Assembly (NCBI GenBank): GCA_035236585.1
Contig: CP141133.1
Location: 45,153,729 to 45,217,728 of the forward strand
DNA from: Warburgia ugandensis
Lineage: Eukaryota; Streptophyta; Magnoliopsida; Canellales; Canellaceae
Length of the DNA stretch: 64,000 bases
Reading direction: 5' to 3'
A model generated the notes under the pieces. The model had not been told where the DNA came from and ran no database searches. It worked only from the letters and a program-made list of their open reading frames with translations. The position numbers were made by a program, and so were the translations under genes. Below, piece after piece: positions 11,172 to 26,280 of the stretch (position 1 is the first letter of the stretch; each line of letters starts with the position of its first letter).

Positions 11172-14100
11172 TGTTGTTGTTTTGGATAAAACTTGCAAGC
11201 ACATGAATGATTTGCAACATACAAGCTACTAAAATTAGAAACATGCTAAAATAAAAACTTTCCTACAATATGTACTTTCGAAAAAGAAACTTTCCTAAAT
11301 TAAAAGCTTTCTAATTTAAGGACTTTCCTTAACTAAAAACTTTCCTAGAGTGAAACTTTCCTAAATGGAATTTTAACAACTTTCTTAACTTAACTTTCCT
11401 AGCATGAAATTAACAACTAACCTAAGGAAAGATGCATTAAATAACTAATTTGCTAACCATTAAATCTTCTAAATAAAGAACTTAAATTTATGGAAAAGAA
11501 AACACTAACAACTACACTCTAAGCACAACATGCAAATAAACTAATTAAGATCAACACTACTAAACTACTTTCATATCATGAATGAAGGCAACAACTTGAA
11601 TATTTTTAATCATCTACTTTGAAAATCTTAAATCTTGGAATCTTAATTTAACATTAACTAAGCAATGTAAGGAAATAATTAGGTGCTTGCAAATTCAAGT
11701 AAACATAAAGTGCAGGGTGCTGGAAATTAAACAAAACCAATCATGAAAAGAAATTCCAATGGTATAATAGTTGAATCAGTCACTCAATAGAAAGTGTAAG
11801 ACATGGAAATATTCAACTCTAATGTAAGTAAACATTCAAGAATATAAACTATTAACTGATGGACATCAACATGAATTGAAAACTCCAATAAACTTTATTG
11901 AATTACATCAAAATCCATTAACATAAAGCTCCCATACATGTAATCCAAATATGAAATTAAAATCCTACTACAATGAGGTCCACTTGGTCTTAACCAGCCC
12001 ACAAGTACAAGATAATCCTTATTCAATTTTTCCAACTATCAATCATGAATAAGCATGCTCAAAATTCAAGGGAAATTCTAATGGAATAATAAGGCAAAAC
12101 TCAAGGGCAACTAAGAAAACAAGGTTGGAATTCAAGGAAATTAAAAAGAGAACTCAAGGTAATGAAAGGAAAAGGGAAAACCTAGACTCAAGATTTTTTT
12201 CCTTGGCTGTCACTTCAAGGGAAAACCAATCTTGAATCTTAGTCTTTAAGGCATAGAAAAACAAAGGAAAGTAAGGCAAAAACTAGCATGAAAAGCCTAA
12301 GATCAAACAAGAGAGAAGGTAAGTTGAACCAACCTTGAAAGGAGAATCAAATACCTTAAAACCAGGTGTGGAATAGCTTGAAGAGATGCCTTACACCTTA
12401 GGAAAAGAGTACTAGAACCCAAGGAGTTGAAATTCCAAGAAAAAGAATGAAGGGGGATGGCTGAGGGAGAGGACATCTCCTTTTATGGAGGAGGCATCTT
12501 TTTCCTAATGTAAAGCTATACTCCTCCTTTAATTCGGTGCAATTTTTAAAGTTTTTCTCATAATTTTCCTAGGGTACCTTAATAAGGTGGGGCGGGGTAG
12601 GTGGCTTAAGGTTTCAAAAAAGGAAAGTGGGTGGAATGTTGTTGACCCTTTTAAGGTGGAGTAGGTGGGAAACACCACCTTTTTAGGAAGGGGTGTCTAA
12701 TAAGTGTTTAATTTTGCATAAAAACCACCCAATTAGTACCCATGTGTTGCAACTTATAGTGTTAAATTAGGACTTTTAGACCAAAATTCATAACACATGC
12801 ATTTTTTACCTAATGAAGCAAAAGTTTGTTATTTTGTAGGTCCAGAAGCTAATCCAAGGTAAGTATGTGATTAATCAAGTTTTTTACAATTTAATTAGGA
12901 TTTTTCACTTTATGTTGGAAGTAAGATGTTGATCCAATGGCCTAGATCAATTAGGATGAAATTGAAGATCACAATCAAAAGATCAAGTCAAAGCCTCAAA
13001 TTTATCACTTCAACATAAAACAAATGCCAAGATCATCTTATGAACCAGTAAGGGCTGAGATTAAAGTAGCTAAACGTGGCCAAAGATGGCCCATGAAGTA
13101 AGCCATGTATTTCCACCACTTTTGCACGGAAGCCACTTAAGCCACCTTTGCCATATAAGCCATGAAAGAAGGTGACAAGCTAAGAAATTCATGCCAAATC
13201 ATACAAGCCATTCAAGCCAAGGGTTGAAGCCAAGAAAATAAGCCAAGGAAGCCTCCTAAGCCAGACATGAAGTTTAGCCAATGAAGCTTTCAAAGTTAGC
13301 TGTCAAGCTAAGCTAAATGGAAGGTTAGGATGTCAGGAGATTCAAGAGAGTTATCCATGAGATAATTAAAGGAAAATCTATTAAAATAAAAGGTCATGTG
13401 GATCAATGGGATAAGAGCAACCCATTTTTGGTGGTTTTCTCACTTTTTCTTCAATTTGCACCTCACCACCAAAGACTGGCACGAGTTTGACTTTCCATCC
13501 AAGAGTCCCACCATTTCATAACTCTTACACCTTCCTAAACTCCTATCCTAATCAACCAACCAATCCCAAATCTTTAGGAAACTATTCAACTAATAAAAAA
13601 TTTCCAAATTAGTTCACTTTGCTAAGTTTTCCTGCACCCCACTTTCCTTTCTTCTTCCCACCTCTTCTCTACCTTGTCACTCCACCCCACTTTCCTAAAT
13701 TTTAGGCCCTTCAATGATATTTGAAGGAGGGAGACGTCCCTTTCCTAAAAGGAAGGCATCTCCCACCTACTCCACTCCAAAAAAGGGCAGCCACCTTTCC
13801 CCACTTTCCTCCTTTGAAAACATAGTCTCCTACTCATCTTAACCATCCCAAATGTCTTGATTTCATCCCCACCATGCCTTACTATTAGGGTACCCTGAAC
13901 AAAATAGGAGAAAAAGTATAAAACTCCACAAAAAACATAAGAGAGGGAACAACTTTCACAAAAGGAAAAAGATGCCTCCTCCCTTAGAAGGAGATGTCTT
14001 CTTCCATCTTTTCCATTTTCCTCTCTTTTGCATTGTTTTGTGGGTCTTCTTTCAGTGTTACTTCTTTTCTTGGGGTGTGAGATCTCTCTCCAAGCCATTC

Positions 14101-16422
14101 CACATATGGTTTTAGGGTGTTTTATCTTCTTTGAAGGTTGGTTCTCTTTCCTTGTTCTCTCTTGTGTGATCTTGAACTTTCATGCTAGCTTTTTCTTGTT
14201 TTCCTTTGATATTTCCTTGCCTTAAAGACAAGATTCAAGGCTGGCTTTTGCTTGGAGTGACAACCAAGGAAAATCATCTTGAGTTTAGTTTTCTCTTTTC
14301 TTTTCATAGTGTTTGAGTTCTCTTTTATATTCCTTTAACTTCCAGCATTATTTACATTAGTCCCCATTGATCTTTGCTTTTATGCCATAAGATTTCCTTT
14401 CAATATCAAGCTTTGTTCGAGGAGGAATCTTTGTTAGTATTTGTTTTTGCATTCAAGCTAGAAAGAATAGTGGTGTGTTTCATTCAAAAGTAGACATCAA
14501 TCTTCCATGTAATCCATTGTATGCCATAAAACTTTTAATGATTAATGGAATGCTTTTTACTTGATTATTGACCATGCTTCTTTTTAATTGTTTGCTTTAT
14601 GTTGATGGGATATTAAGGACATGAATGTTTACTTTTGGAATTTCTAAAGACCTCTAAAACCATGCATCCAATCCAAGGATGGAACACAATGATTAAGAGG
14701 GGCTTTAGTGCTGAAGTTGAAAAACCTTGTTCAATTGCTTGTTTACTTGTAGATCCATATTTTAATATTCCATGTCTACTGATTTGAAATGCACTTATCA
14801 AAACATGTTGGAACTATGCATGTAAGCCATGGCTAGAACACATAGCAGTGATTGATTTGGTGAGTGAATAGATTCCAAGTTATGGAATTCATTCAAGTAG
14901 AAGAAAGTAATTAAGTTGATCTTGTTTAGGTTGTTGTTAGTTGTTAAAATTCATCCTGTTGATTCTCATTGCATTCCTTAGACAATTGCATGATTAAGAA
15001 AGTATATGTTAAAGCATGTTTTCCATAGACTAGCTGATTAATTTCATGTTTAGCAAAGTTAGTTCAAGAAAGTTGTTAAACCTTCACCTAAGGAAAATTT
15101 TCACTTTAGGATAGTTTTTATTTTAGGAAAGTCATCAAATTAGAAAATCTTCAATTTAGGAAATTTTAATTTTAGAAAGTGCTTATTTTAGGAAACTTTC
15201 TATTTAACATGTTTCTTGTTTTCCCATAGTTTCCAAATTTTACATTATAGTTTCCATTCTTGGTTTAGGTTAAAAATCACTTGAATTTGGTTAGGTTAGA
15301 TAGTTTAAAGTAGGGACCACTAGTATCACATTATTCCAACTCCTCGTGGGATTGACCTCACTAAGAGTGCTATATTACAAATGATTCATGTGCTTGCGAG
15401 ATTATTTAAAACAACAACAGTGTCTCCCCCTCCAAAAATCATTGGAAGCCCTACTAAATAGGAGGGTCGGTGAAGTAATAAGGTAAGAAAGATATCGGTA
15501 GAACAAAAGAAGGTGGGAGGAAAGTGCAGTGTAGGAAAAACTGAGGAAAGTGATGTGAGATGGAAAATTTTGATTGGTTAAGAGATTTCCTAAGGGCTTG
15601 GAATTGGTTGGGTGGTTAGAATGGGAGTTTAGGAAGGTGGAAGAGTTACAGAATGGTAGGGCTCTTGAATGGTGGTGGGGTGGAAAGTGATAAAAAGGTG
15701 GAAAAAAAGTGGGAAAAACATCAAAATTAGAAGGCTCTCATCCTATTCGTCCATATGCCGACTTATCCTAATAAGATTTCCCTTAATTATCTTCAAAATA
15801 TCCTCTAAAATTTCATAGATAATCCTCTTGAATTTCCTTCAATTCAAGCCTTCTATTTAGCTTTGCTTAATGCCTTTGATGGCTATCTTCAAAGGCTCAA
15901 TTGACTAGGCTTCATGGCTAGCTTTGGACGCTTTTAGGCTTGGCTTGGCTTCTTAGCTTATCACCTTGTCCATGACTTGAATTTGGCTAAGGTAACTTAA
16001 GTGGCTTCCATGTAATGGTGATGGAAATGCATGATTTACTTCATGGGCCCACTTTGGCTACATTTAGATCCCTTAGTTGTATCCATTGATAGTATAGAAG
16101 ATGATCTTCACCTTTGGATTGATAATTTTTAGGCTTTGACTCGATCTTTTGATCTTGATCTTCAATTTTATCGTGATCAATCATAATCGTCAATCATCAT
16201 CTCTCTTCTAATAAAAAAGTAAAAAAGTTTAATCAAGTCCTAGAAAATGTGATTAATCACACTTGAATTAGCCTCAGGACATACAAAATATCAAACTTTT
16301 GCTTTGTTAGGTGAAAAATATATGTGTTACAAATTTTGGTCTAAAAACCATAATCTACCTTTATAAGTTGTAACACATGGATAACTAATTGGATATTTTT
16401 ATGCAAAATTAGACACTTATCA
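11172..16422 (-). mobile_element. Beta LTR shared by elements I and II, split by a solo LTR
   Basis: On the minus strand this LTR starts TGATAAGTGTCTAATTTTGC at 16422 and ends AACAACAACA at 11172. It is in two pieces, 15425-16422 and 11172-12697 (about 2.5 kb together), separated by an opposed solo LTR. It directly follows the 3' UTR of element II, with polypurine-like GGCTGAGGGTG at 16423-16433. It directly precedes the primer site and leader of element I. It therefore serves as the 3' LTR of II and the 5' LTR of I. Confidence 0.8.
12698..15419 (+). mobile_element. Solo beta LTR inserted in the shared LTR
   Basis: A complete 2.7-kb LTR in plus orientation, from TAATAAGTGTTTAATTTTGC (the expected TG start mutated to TA) to AACAACAACA. 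The 5-bp target duplication GTGTC is perfect at 12693-12697 and 15420-15424. No PBS or internal DNA follows. When the insertion is removed, the flanking halves align as one continuous minus-strand LTR, which confirms the boundaries. Open frames at 13745-14098 and 14028-14225 are LTR sequence, not genes. Confidence 0.88.
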
Positions 16423-18010
16423 CACCCTCAGCCATCATTTTGGTAATTTTAAGAAAAACATGCAAAAAAATCATGTTTCAAAAACTAGTACAAAGTGCCA
16501 CATTCAGAGGTACTCATGATTGCATTTAGCATATACAATATGCCCTTAAACACTTAGGTTACCCTTAGAGGATGAGTTATGCCTTGTGAGGGTTTTCCAT
16601 GAATATACCCATAAAATTTTCTAAGGTTGAGTTCCCTATTTTATCTTAGAGAATCCTCATTCATTAGTAATCTACTAGCTTTTCACAACTTATTGGAGAG
16701 GATTGATAATTTTACAAATCATACACATACTAAAGACATTTTATTCTAATTATTTCTTGTAGTGCATGTGTGTGTATAGCCACATAAGACATGAATTCTA
16801 ACTTGATATGCTTAAATTCCATTGGAAATATGTCTTGACCTCAAATCCTCATAGGTATACTTTCAGAACTGAAGCTCTCAAATAAGGGCTTAAATATATT
16901 TCTCTTATTATGTGACAAAATCCAACAAGGCTAATGGTTCACTTAAATTTTTAAGTGCTAAAGAGACAACGGAAAGTGATCCTTAAGAGTGGATGTTATT
17001 ACCAAGAATAGTAGGAGTATTTTACCTCAATTCATTCTTTTTATCTCCTCTTTAAGGCTGTGTTCCACCAAAGATCCATAAGTATTTAAATAGGACAAAA
17101 TGTAGGCTTCAGTAGGGTTCTCAAAAGAAGTGTATAAGGATTTCAAAGGTTCAAAATTGAGTAGAGATCTTCTTTTTGATTGTTGAATAATTCTTCCTTG
17201 ACTGAAGTGAATATCTTTTATACATTTGTCTTTTTTGTTCAAAATTTTTCTTCCTTTTCTTATACTTCTTTCATTTCATTTTTCTTTTTGACTACTTTGA
17301 AAGAAAAGCTTCTAATTTTTCTAACTTCTTTAACTTTTTGTCCTTTTTAAATTTTTTTAACTAACTCTACTCATTTTGATAGTTATTTTTCTATCTTTTT
17401 TGGGTTAGTGTAAGTGGGATTAAGAAAGAAAAGTCTTATTAACATACTTAAGGGGAAAACTAGTGGTGTAATGTATTGGGTAGTTTTTATGTCTCTGGGC
17501 TAAACAAGGATGGCCTATATCATTCCTTAGGTTTTCTAAAGCCTATCAAATTCAATAAATTTTCCAAAAGGAATGCCATTATTGATATTTATTCTTGGTA
17601 GTTAACTAAAACAAGGATAATAGGATCACACTATGTTATGTACATTCAAGAAATTGTAGAATTACTTATTACTCTCTTGAAAGAAGATAGTCTCTAAACT
17701 CACTGGATTATAGGTCTCCATTGATTTTCCTTTGGGCCTCGAAGTTATACCCCTCCCTTAGTCTTGGCTATTTTCTCTATGAAAATACTTTTCATGAATT
17801 AACCTTCATAAAATGCTTCAATATATAAATAATATGCAAAAATTAACTATATACACTACCATTAAGAGGTGAAAATATTAGAATTACTAAATTATGAACA
17901 TCCAGTTCTCATCACAGTAAGGGAACTCCTACAAAAGAAAAAAATTCTAATTTTTTTAAAACAAGATGAAAAAAGCTAAATATCTCATTCATGTCCACAC
18001 CCCCAACCTA
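16423..18010 (-). mobile_element. Element II 3' untranslated region and PPT
   Basis: Homologous along its length to 6044-7560. Next to the LTR the minus strand reads GGCTGAGGGTG, a plausible polypurine tract. At 17990-18040 the minus strand shows the pol-end signature (TTTCATTTAGGTTGGGGGTG). Confidence 0.7.
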
Positions 18011-18059
18011 AATGAAACAATATTCCCAACATTTGGAAAACATAGGTACCTATATGATA

Positions 18060-18842
18060 AATGTGTGGTGTATAACAATGAGACTCTAAAACCCTAGGTC
18101 GCCTCTCAGTGAGCGCTAAGTTTAATGTCTTCAGCTAGACATTAAAAATTGCAATTAGACTATGTAAGATAGGCCTTTGGTGGATCAAAGGTAGACAATG
18201 GTGGTACAAATTCTGGAATTAGATCTTCAATTAGGTTACTTAAGTCATCTAGATCTAATTGTTGATGGTTGGCATTGAAAACATTGAGCTCCACTTTCAA
18301 ATTACTAAAAGGTAATTGTAATACACCATTTCTACAATTTATGATTGCCTTGGATGTCACTAAGAAGGGACATCCAAAAATCACTAGGATCTAATTTCTG
18401 GGGTTTGATATAGGTTGGGTATCCAGGGCAATGAAATCGACAGAGAAATAAAACTAGTTCACCTATATTAAAACATTCTCAACCATACATATGGAATCTT
18501 AATTGATCTATTAGCTAACTACAATTTGGTTTTGGTTGGATTAAGTTTACTAAGCCCTAGTTGCTTATAGTTAGAGTATGACAATAGATTAACATTAGCC
18601 TCTAAGTCAAGTAATGCCCTATTTATGACATATTTTCCTATAATGCAAGAAATTGTAGGACATTCTGGATGTCTAAATTTTGGTGTGGTCTTGTGTTGAA
18701 TTAAAGAGCTCACCTGCTCAATGAGGAATGCTTTTCATTTTGACATTAAGCTTTTGCTTTATAGTGTAGAGCTCTTTAAGAAATTTAGCATAAGTAGGAA
18801 CATCCTTTATAGCATTGAGTAATGGAATATTTATTTGCACAT
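18060..18842 (-). pseudogene. Element II gag-protease pseudogene, 5' truncated
   Basis: Minus-strand order is: NIPLLNAIKDVPTYAKFLKEL (about 18830-18768), then PKFRHPECPTISCIIG, then the protease active-site region LLDLEANVNLLSYSNYKQLG (D-L-G-A-S decayed to D-L-E-A-N, near 18600), then the flap region. A C-terminal block follows, with IFGCPFLVTSKAIINCRNGVLQ (18384-18320) and LNVFNANHQQLDLDD. After 18160 the remnant of the pol end follows directly, as in element I. Most of gag is replaced by an alpha LTR fragment at 18843. RT, RNase H and integrase are absent. Confidence 0.85.
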
Positions 18843-19915
18843 AAATTGCATGATTTGTGATTATTGAGTTTTGAAAAATTACATATCCTTGAGGGTTACC
18901 AAAAGACGTTGGAGTGCCCAAAAGACGCTGGGTAGGTAGTTGTGAGGAACCTAAAGAGGACATATTTTGAAAAAGAGGTTTTTGCCTGTTTGCTCGTGTA
19001 TAATTTGGGCTAGTAAGCTCGTGGGCGCTATGCCGAGAGGTTCGGGGTGGCCTCCTAGCCTTTACCATTATTAGGTGGAAAGGGTACCACGCCAAAAAGG
19101 CATGTCCTTACTTCGATTGCATGTGGTATAGAGGACTACCACTGGTGTCACGGCACTGGGTCGAAGTGTCATATGCCCCGTGGAGGCTATGACCGAGTAT
19201 CCCCAGGTACCCGGGGACTACACGGCAATGAGGTCATGGGCATATTGGGCCTTATGTTTTTGAGGATTTACTTGCATTGCACATGGCATGACATGAGGAT
19301 GGTCGACCATACCATAGATCCATGAGTTGGATTCAGCTGAGCATCTTATACATATCATATATGTTTATGATATCTATGCTACTTTTGACTTGGACTATGC
19401 GATTATTTAAGTCATCAGTATTCTATTTTGACAATGGCTTTTGAACATGAGTGTCCAAACATGCACATGGTTTAAAGAACATATGGTTTAAAACATAGCA
19501 TGCATTGTAAAGCTAGTAGTGATAGACTCCTACTGAGTATAGTGTATACTCACCCAATCCTTAACACTTTTTAGATACAAGTAAACACTTAAGGACAGGA
19601 TATACCTGCGACAGACCCACGACAGAGAACATCCAAATTAAGTACAAGTAAGTAAACCCCTACCTTATCTTTCAGTGAATGTTACTTGATTGTAGTTACT
19701 CTCTGTAGTTGGGGTTGTGACTAACACTTTCTTGGGAATAGAGTTGATCTAAAAACTATGCCATGGCTATATGATTTAAAAATGGGTTTTGACACTTGGG
19801 GTTTTATACAAAAGATTATTTCCAAAACAAAAGATTTTCATGCATTTCATATTTCTAAAGCAAGAGCGCTCGCCCTTTTATGAAATTTGCATCATATAAA
19901 ACTCAGGTCGTCACA
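18843..19915 (+). mobile_element. Alpha-family LTR fragment (copy B)
   Basis: Matches the 3' half of the alpha LTR, from AATTGCATGATTTGTG to the end CAGGTCGTCACA at 19915. Its first 1.6 kb is missing. From about 19580 to 19860 it differs strongly from the other copies. There is no primer site after it. It separates element II gag from a minus-strand beta LTR piece that may be element II's own 5' LTR. Confidence 0.75.
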
Positions 19916-19919
19916 AAAA

Positions 19920-21235
19920 CAAAGCAATGAAAAGTAACAATTGAAATCAAACTATAGAAATAAAAGAAAATACTTGAGAATCCAAAGAGAAATATCCCAA
20001 AATAAGTTCAAAGTCCAAGCTCCAAAAGATCCTAAGAAAGAGTGTAATGTTTCAAGGTTTCTCAGCAACCTCTACTTAGGTAAAAAATGTGGAATCCAAG
20101 GCAATTTATGGAGTTTTGGGTTTCCACTTTGATGAGGTATTAATTAAGAAGGGAAAGTGGATCTAGATCTAGGTTTCAAGGTAGGAAAGTTAGGTGGAGA
20201 GTGAGCTAAGTAGGTGATGTCATAAATCATGATGTCATGTTGGCTACCATAGTTAAAAGGAGGGGATGCACCACTTTTTTAAGAAGGCGGTGTGGAGTTT
20301 CTCCACTCCTAAATAGGTGGTATTTGGGTGGTGGAAAGGAGAGGAAAATATAGTATAGAAATGCTAAGAAATATGGGAAGAATGTAGAGTTTTGATGTGT
20401 TTTGAATGGACTTGGATCTAAGGGTTTCCAATTTAAGAAACCACTTAGGGTAACATTCAAGCAAGGGGGAGGTGTCACCTTCTTAGGAAGGTGACTCCCT
20501 CTTTATACAAAAACTTGGAACCCTTGGATGAGGTGAAGAAAAAGAGTATAAAATGAAAATGGAAAGTGGGTTTTCTCTCTTGATTGGTTCACCTAAGCAT
20601 GATCTTATTACCTTTTACAAATATTTCTCATAACCATCCAAATATCCCTTGAAAAATCACACTTTTGGCATGTGATAATTGCTTGAATTAGTCATCCAAT
20701 AATATCACTCCATGTGGCTTAATGGCTCACTATCATGGCTCATTCCTTGGTGGCTTGAATGGTTAACTCCCTTGGCTTGAAAACTTAGATGGCTTAGTTT
20801 ACTTATGTTTCCTAATTAGACTAAGAAACCTCATGAATAGCTACAATTCTCATGCAAGGTGATGATAATGCATGGCTTGTTGCAATGGATCATTTTAATC
20901 ATCTTTGATGCTTCTCATTGCTTTCTTTTGCCTGCCCTAGGATAGTCTTTGAACTGTGATCTAGCTTCTCTTTTGATTCAATCTTTTGATATTGATCTTC
21001 AATTCTCATCTCAATCAATGCCAGCCTTTGGATCACCTTTACAATACCTACGAAAGATAAAAAACCCTGACTAAATCCTAACAAATTATGATGATTCACA
21101 TACTTACTTTGGATTAGCTTCAAGCCTGCAAAATATGAAACTTTTAAGTTATTAGGTAAAAAATGCATGTGTTTTAAATTTTTAGAAAAACCCAAGAAAT
21201 AACATTATATTTTATAACACTTGATTGAACACGTA
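19920..21235 (-). mobile_element. Beta-2 LTR fragment
   Basis: Parallel to 23940-25378 and 50150-51474, including a shared GAGTGTAATGTTTCAAGG block near 20039. It is cut on the left by the alpha fragment and on the right by the 5' LTR of element III. Its position and orientation fit the 5' LTR of element II, but the PBS is gone, so this link is inference. Open frames inside are not genes. Confidence 0.65.
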
Positions 21236-21239
21236 TCAT

Positions 21240-22395
21240 TTCAGTACAATGTTTTCTTCCTTGTTCTATCATTAATAATTTTGATCTTCTTTGTTTCAAT
21301 CATCTTCTTCTCTCATTCATCACAGTGTTTTCCCCTTTTATCATCAATCCTTATCTTCCTTGTTTTTTCACCATTTTAGTCCATTCCACTTTTCTTGTTT
21401 TACTCATCACCATTCATTGTTCCAGCCCTTCTTCTAGTTCAATTTCATCATTGTTACCCACTCTAACTAAAGCTCATTTCTGCCCTTATTTCTCACAATT
21501 TTCCCTTATTTTCCATCAACATATTTCTCCTATTTTACCTTCGTTTTCAGCCCCTATTTCTCACTGTGTTCCTTGATTTCTTTCCTTTTTACAACATTTC
21601 TTCATTTTAGTCCAACCCACTTCTACTACACCAAATTTAACCCTTCTCCTCTTCAGTTTCAGTCTTCTTCCAATAGCTCCCTATGTAATGAGTTCTTCTT
21701 TAAGTTACAATTTAAAAAAAAATCAGAAATTCCATTTCATATGTAGTCCTCCCTTTTAAATTCCTTTTGTATCCTAATTTTGTCCTTTTCACAATAAATC
21801 CTTGAACTTTACACTTCTAGTCCCTATTCTCCAATCTATTTGGTTATAGCTTAATCAAATCAATGATTTAGCCTTAATCGAATGACCACTTTAATTACAA
21901 TTTCATCACTTTCCTGATCTCAAGGCCATCATTAGATCTTCACTTAAATTCAAATCTAAGACGATACATTAGCTTGGATCTTGCATCTTGAGGTCATACA
22001 GTCTATCACAGCCATCCAATTCATAGTTTCATCCATCGATCTAGATCATTATTTTTTTGGAAAGTTTGCATCATCTGACCATTGAATCAATGATTGGGTT
22101 GATCTACTTGGATGCGATCTAATATAGAGAATTATTTGCATGACAAGTGATCGAGTTAGGGAAGTGAAATTTAGTTTTTATTTGTTTAATCACTTTTATT
22201 TACATTCAGAATTGTGTACTTTTCAATTAAGTAATAAATTGTGTATTTTAATGCATTGTTATTTACTTGCTTTAATGTCTATTAGCTTTAATATTTTAAA
22301 TTTTATTTAAACTCTCACTTTCCAAGTCAAGTTCCCATGGGATCTACCCATACTTGCACACACTGTAATACAATAGCCCTTGTTGAAAAAACACA
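21240..22395 (+). mobile_element. Element III 5' LTR, 5' truncated
   Basis: About 1.15 kb collinear with the 3' LTR from roughly 36735 to 37886. An aligned 240-base stretch (21810-22050 against 37270-37510) is about 85% identical by eye. It ends AAAACACA at 22395. About 880 bases of its start are missing at a junction with a beta-2 LTR fragment. Confidence 0.85.
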
Positions 22396-22401
22396 AGTTA
22401 T

Positions 22402-22419
22402 TGGAGCTATTGTCGAGGA
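22402..22419 (+). promoter_or_regulatory. Element III primer binding site (tRNA-Asp-like)
   Basis: TGGAGCTATTGTCGAGGA matches TGGCGCCGTTGCCGGGGA at 13 of 18 positions; four of the five mismatches are transitions. It lies 6 bases after the LTR end. Confidence 0.8.
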
Positions 22420-22605
22420 CCTGCAATAGAGTATTCATAAAATTTTAAAAAAATATATAAAAACTTTAGGAATTGCATTCAATTGGCATTGAAAGTATTT
22501 TTAAGTGCAGTTTTTAATTTTTTTTGCAGTGTCATTCCATTTCCTAAAATTTTACACTGATTGCTATTTTTGATTTCACAGGAATTGGAAAAGGAATTCA
22601 AAGAG
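22420..22605 (+). mobile_element. Element III leader, first part
   Basis: Non-coding leader after the primer site. It is interrupted at 22606 by a solo LTR and appears to resume near 25384. Confidence 0.6.
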
Positions 22606-25378
<2,773 letters not shown>

Positions 25379-25383
25379 AGGAG

Positions 25384-25640
25384 GATCTCAATTAGAGTAG
25401 CTCAATATTTATTTTGAGTGAATTTTAGTGAGGGAGGATTGTATCTTTTCATTGCAATTCATATAAAAAGATTGTAATAATACATGTCAAGGGTGGACCA
25501 TTGTAAACTAGAAGTGGAGGTGGAATGTAAATTATGTGCTTTTTCCCATTTAAACAAAAACCATCTCTTTGATTGTATGCACTTTTAGAGGTGCAAAAAA
25601 TTAGGTAGTTAGTCAAGTACAATTAAAACAACATACAAAT
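25384..25640 (+). mobile_element. Element III leader, second part
   Basis: Non-coding DNA between the solo LTR and the first recognisable gag residues near 25650. Confidence 0.5.
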
Positions 25641-25926
25641 AGATTAGTCAATATCAATGACTAATCAATAATCTAGGAGTAACTCAACTCGTAAAAGTAA
25701 TATAGGTGATCATGACCCACCATTCATCCTGAATGAGGAACCACCACCTCAAATGGATGATGAGTATCAACCTCCACCAAGGAGGAGCAATCATCCAATG
25801 CAAAGAGATAGGAGAAGGAATGAAAAGTTTAATGGGACCAATAGAGCAATCATGAGGATAATGATTTTTATTTGAATCCTCATGAGAGAACTATCAAAGA
25901 CTACCTATAGCCAACAGGCACCAGCA

Positions 25927-26018
<92 letters not shown>
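25927..26018. repeat. (CAT)n microsatellite, LINE tail
   Basis: 92 bases of uninterrupted CAT. It forms the 3' tail of the minus-strand LINE fragment. Confidence 0.98.
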
Positions 26019-26280
26019 AGACCTTATCCTAATTAGGGGTTGGCCACATGAATCTTATTCCTCCATTCCACTCTATTAAATACCATGGTTTCATTCAGTC
26101 CCAAAGTTTTTAAATCTTTCCTCACCACTTCTATCCACGTTCTTTTGGGCCTTCCCCTTGCCCTTTTAGAACCTTCTACTTGTATTGCCTCACTCTTTCT
26201 AATTGGTGCCATTGTTGGTCTCCTTTGGACATGTCCAGCACACCATCCAGTGTTATTCTACCTCAAAATGCTGGTGTAGT
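25927..26280 (-). mobile_element. 5'-truncated RTE-type LINE with trinucleotide tail
   Basis: The minus strand from about 26280 encodes GHVQRRPTMAPIRKSEAIQ, then KRARGRPKRTWIEVVRKDLK, then NRVEWRNKIHVANP, then stops. This is the C-terminal signature of plant RTE-clade LINE proteins (GHVxRRP, GRGRPKxTWxEVVRKD, EWRxxIHVADP). It runs directly into (ATG)n on the minus strand, and a short tandem-repeat tail is typical of RTE elements. Only the last ~350 bases are present, the usual result of 5' truncation. It splits element III gag. Flanks CACCAGCA (25919) and TGCTGGTG (26269) are inverted, not direct, repeats, so no target duplication was confirmed. Confidence 0.85.

Noticed and set aside
13745..14225. 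Open frames on both strands near 14 kb
   Set aside because: They lie inside the solo beta LTR, are pyrimidine/purine biased, and are not kept in the homologous LTR copies.
25882..26079. Open frame with a run of about 30 histidines, looking like a metal-binding protein
   Set aside because: It is the (CAT)n tail of a minus-strand RTE LINE fragment, out of frame with the surrounding gag.
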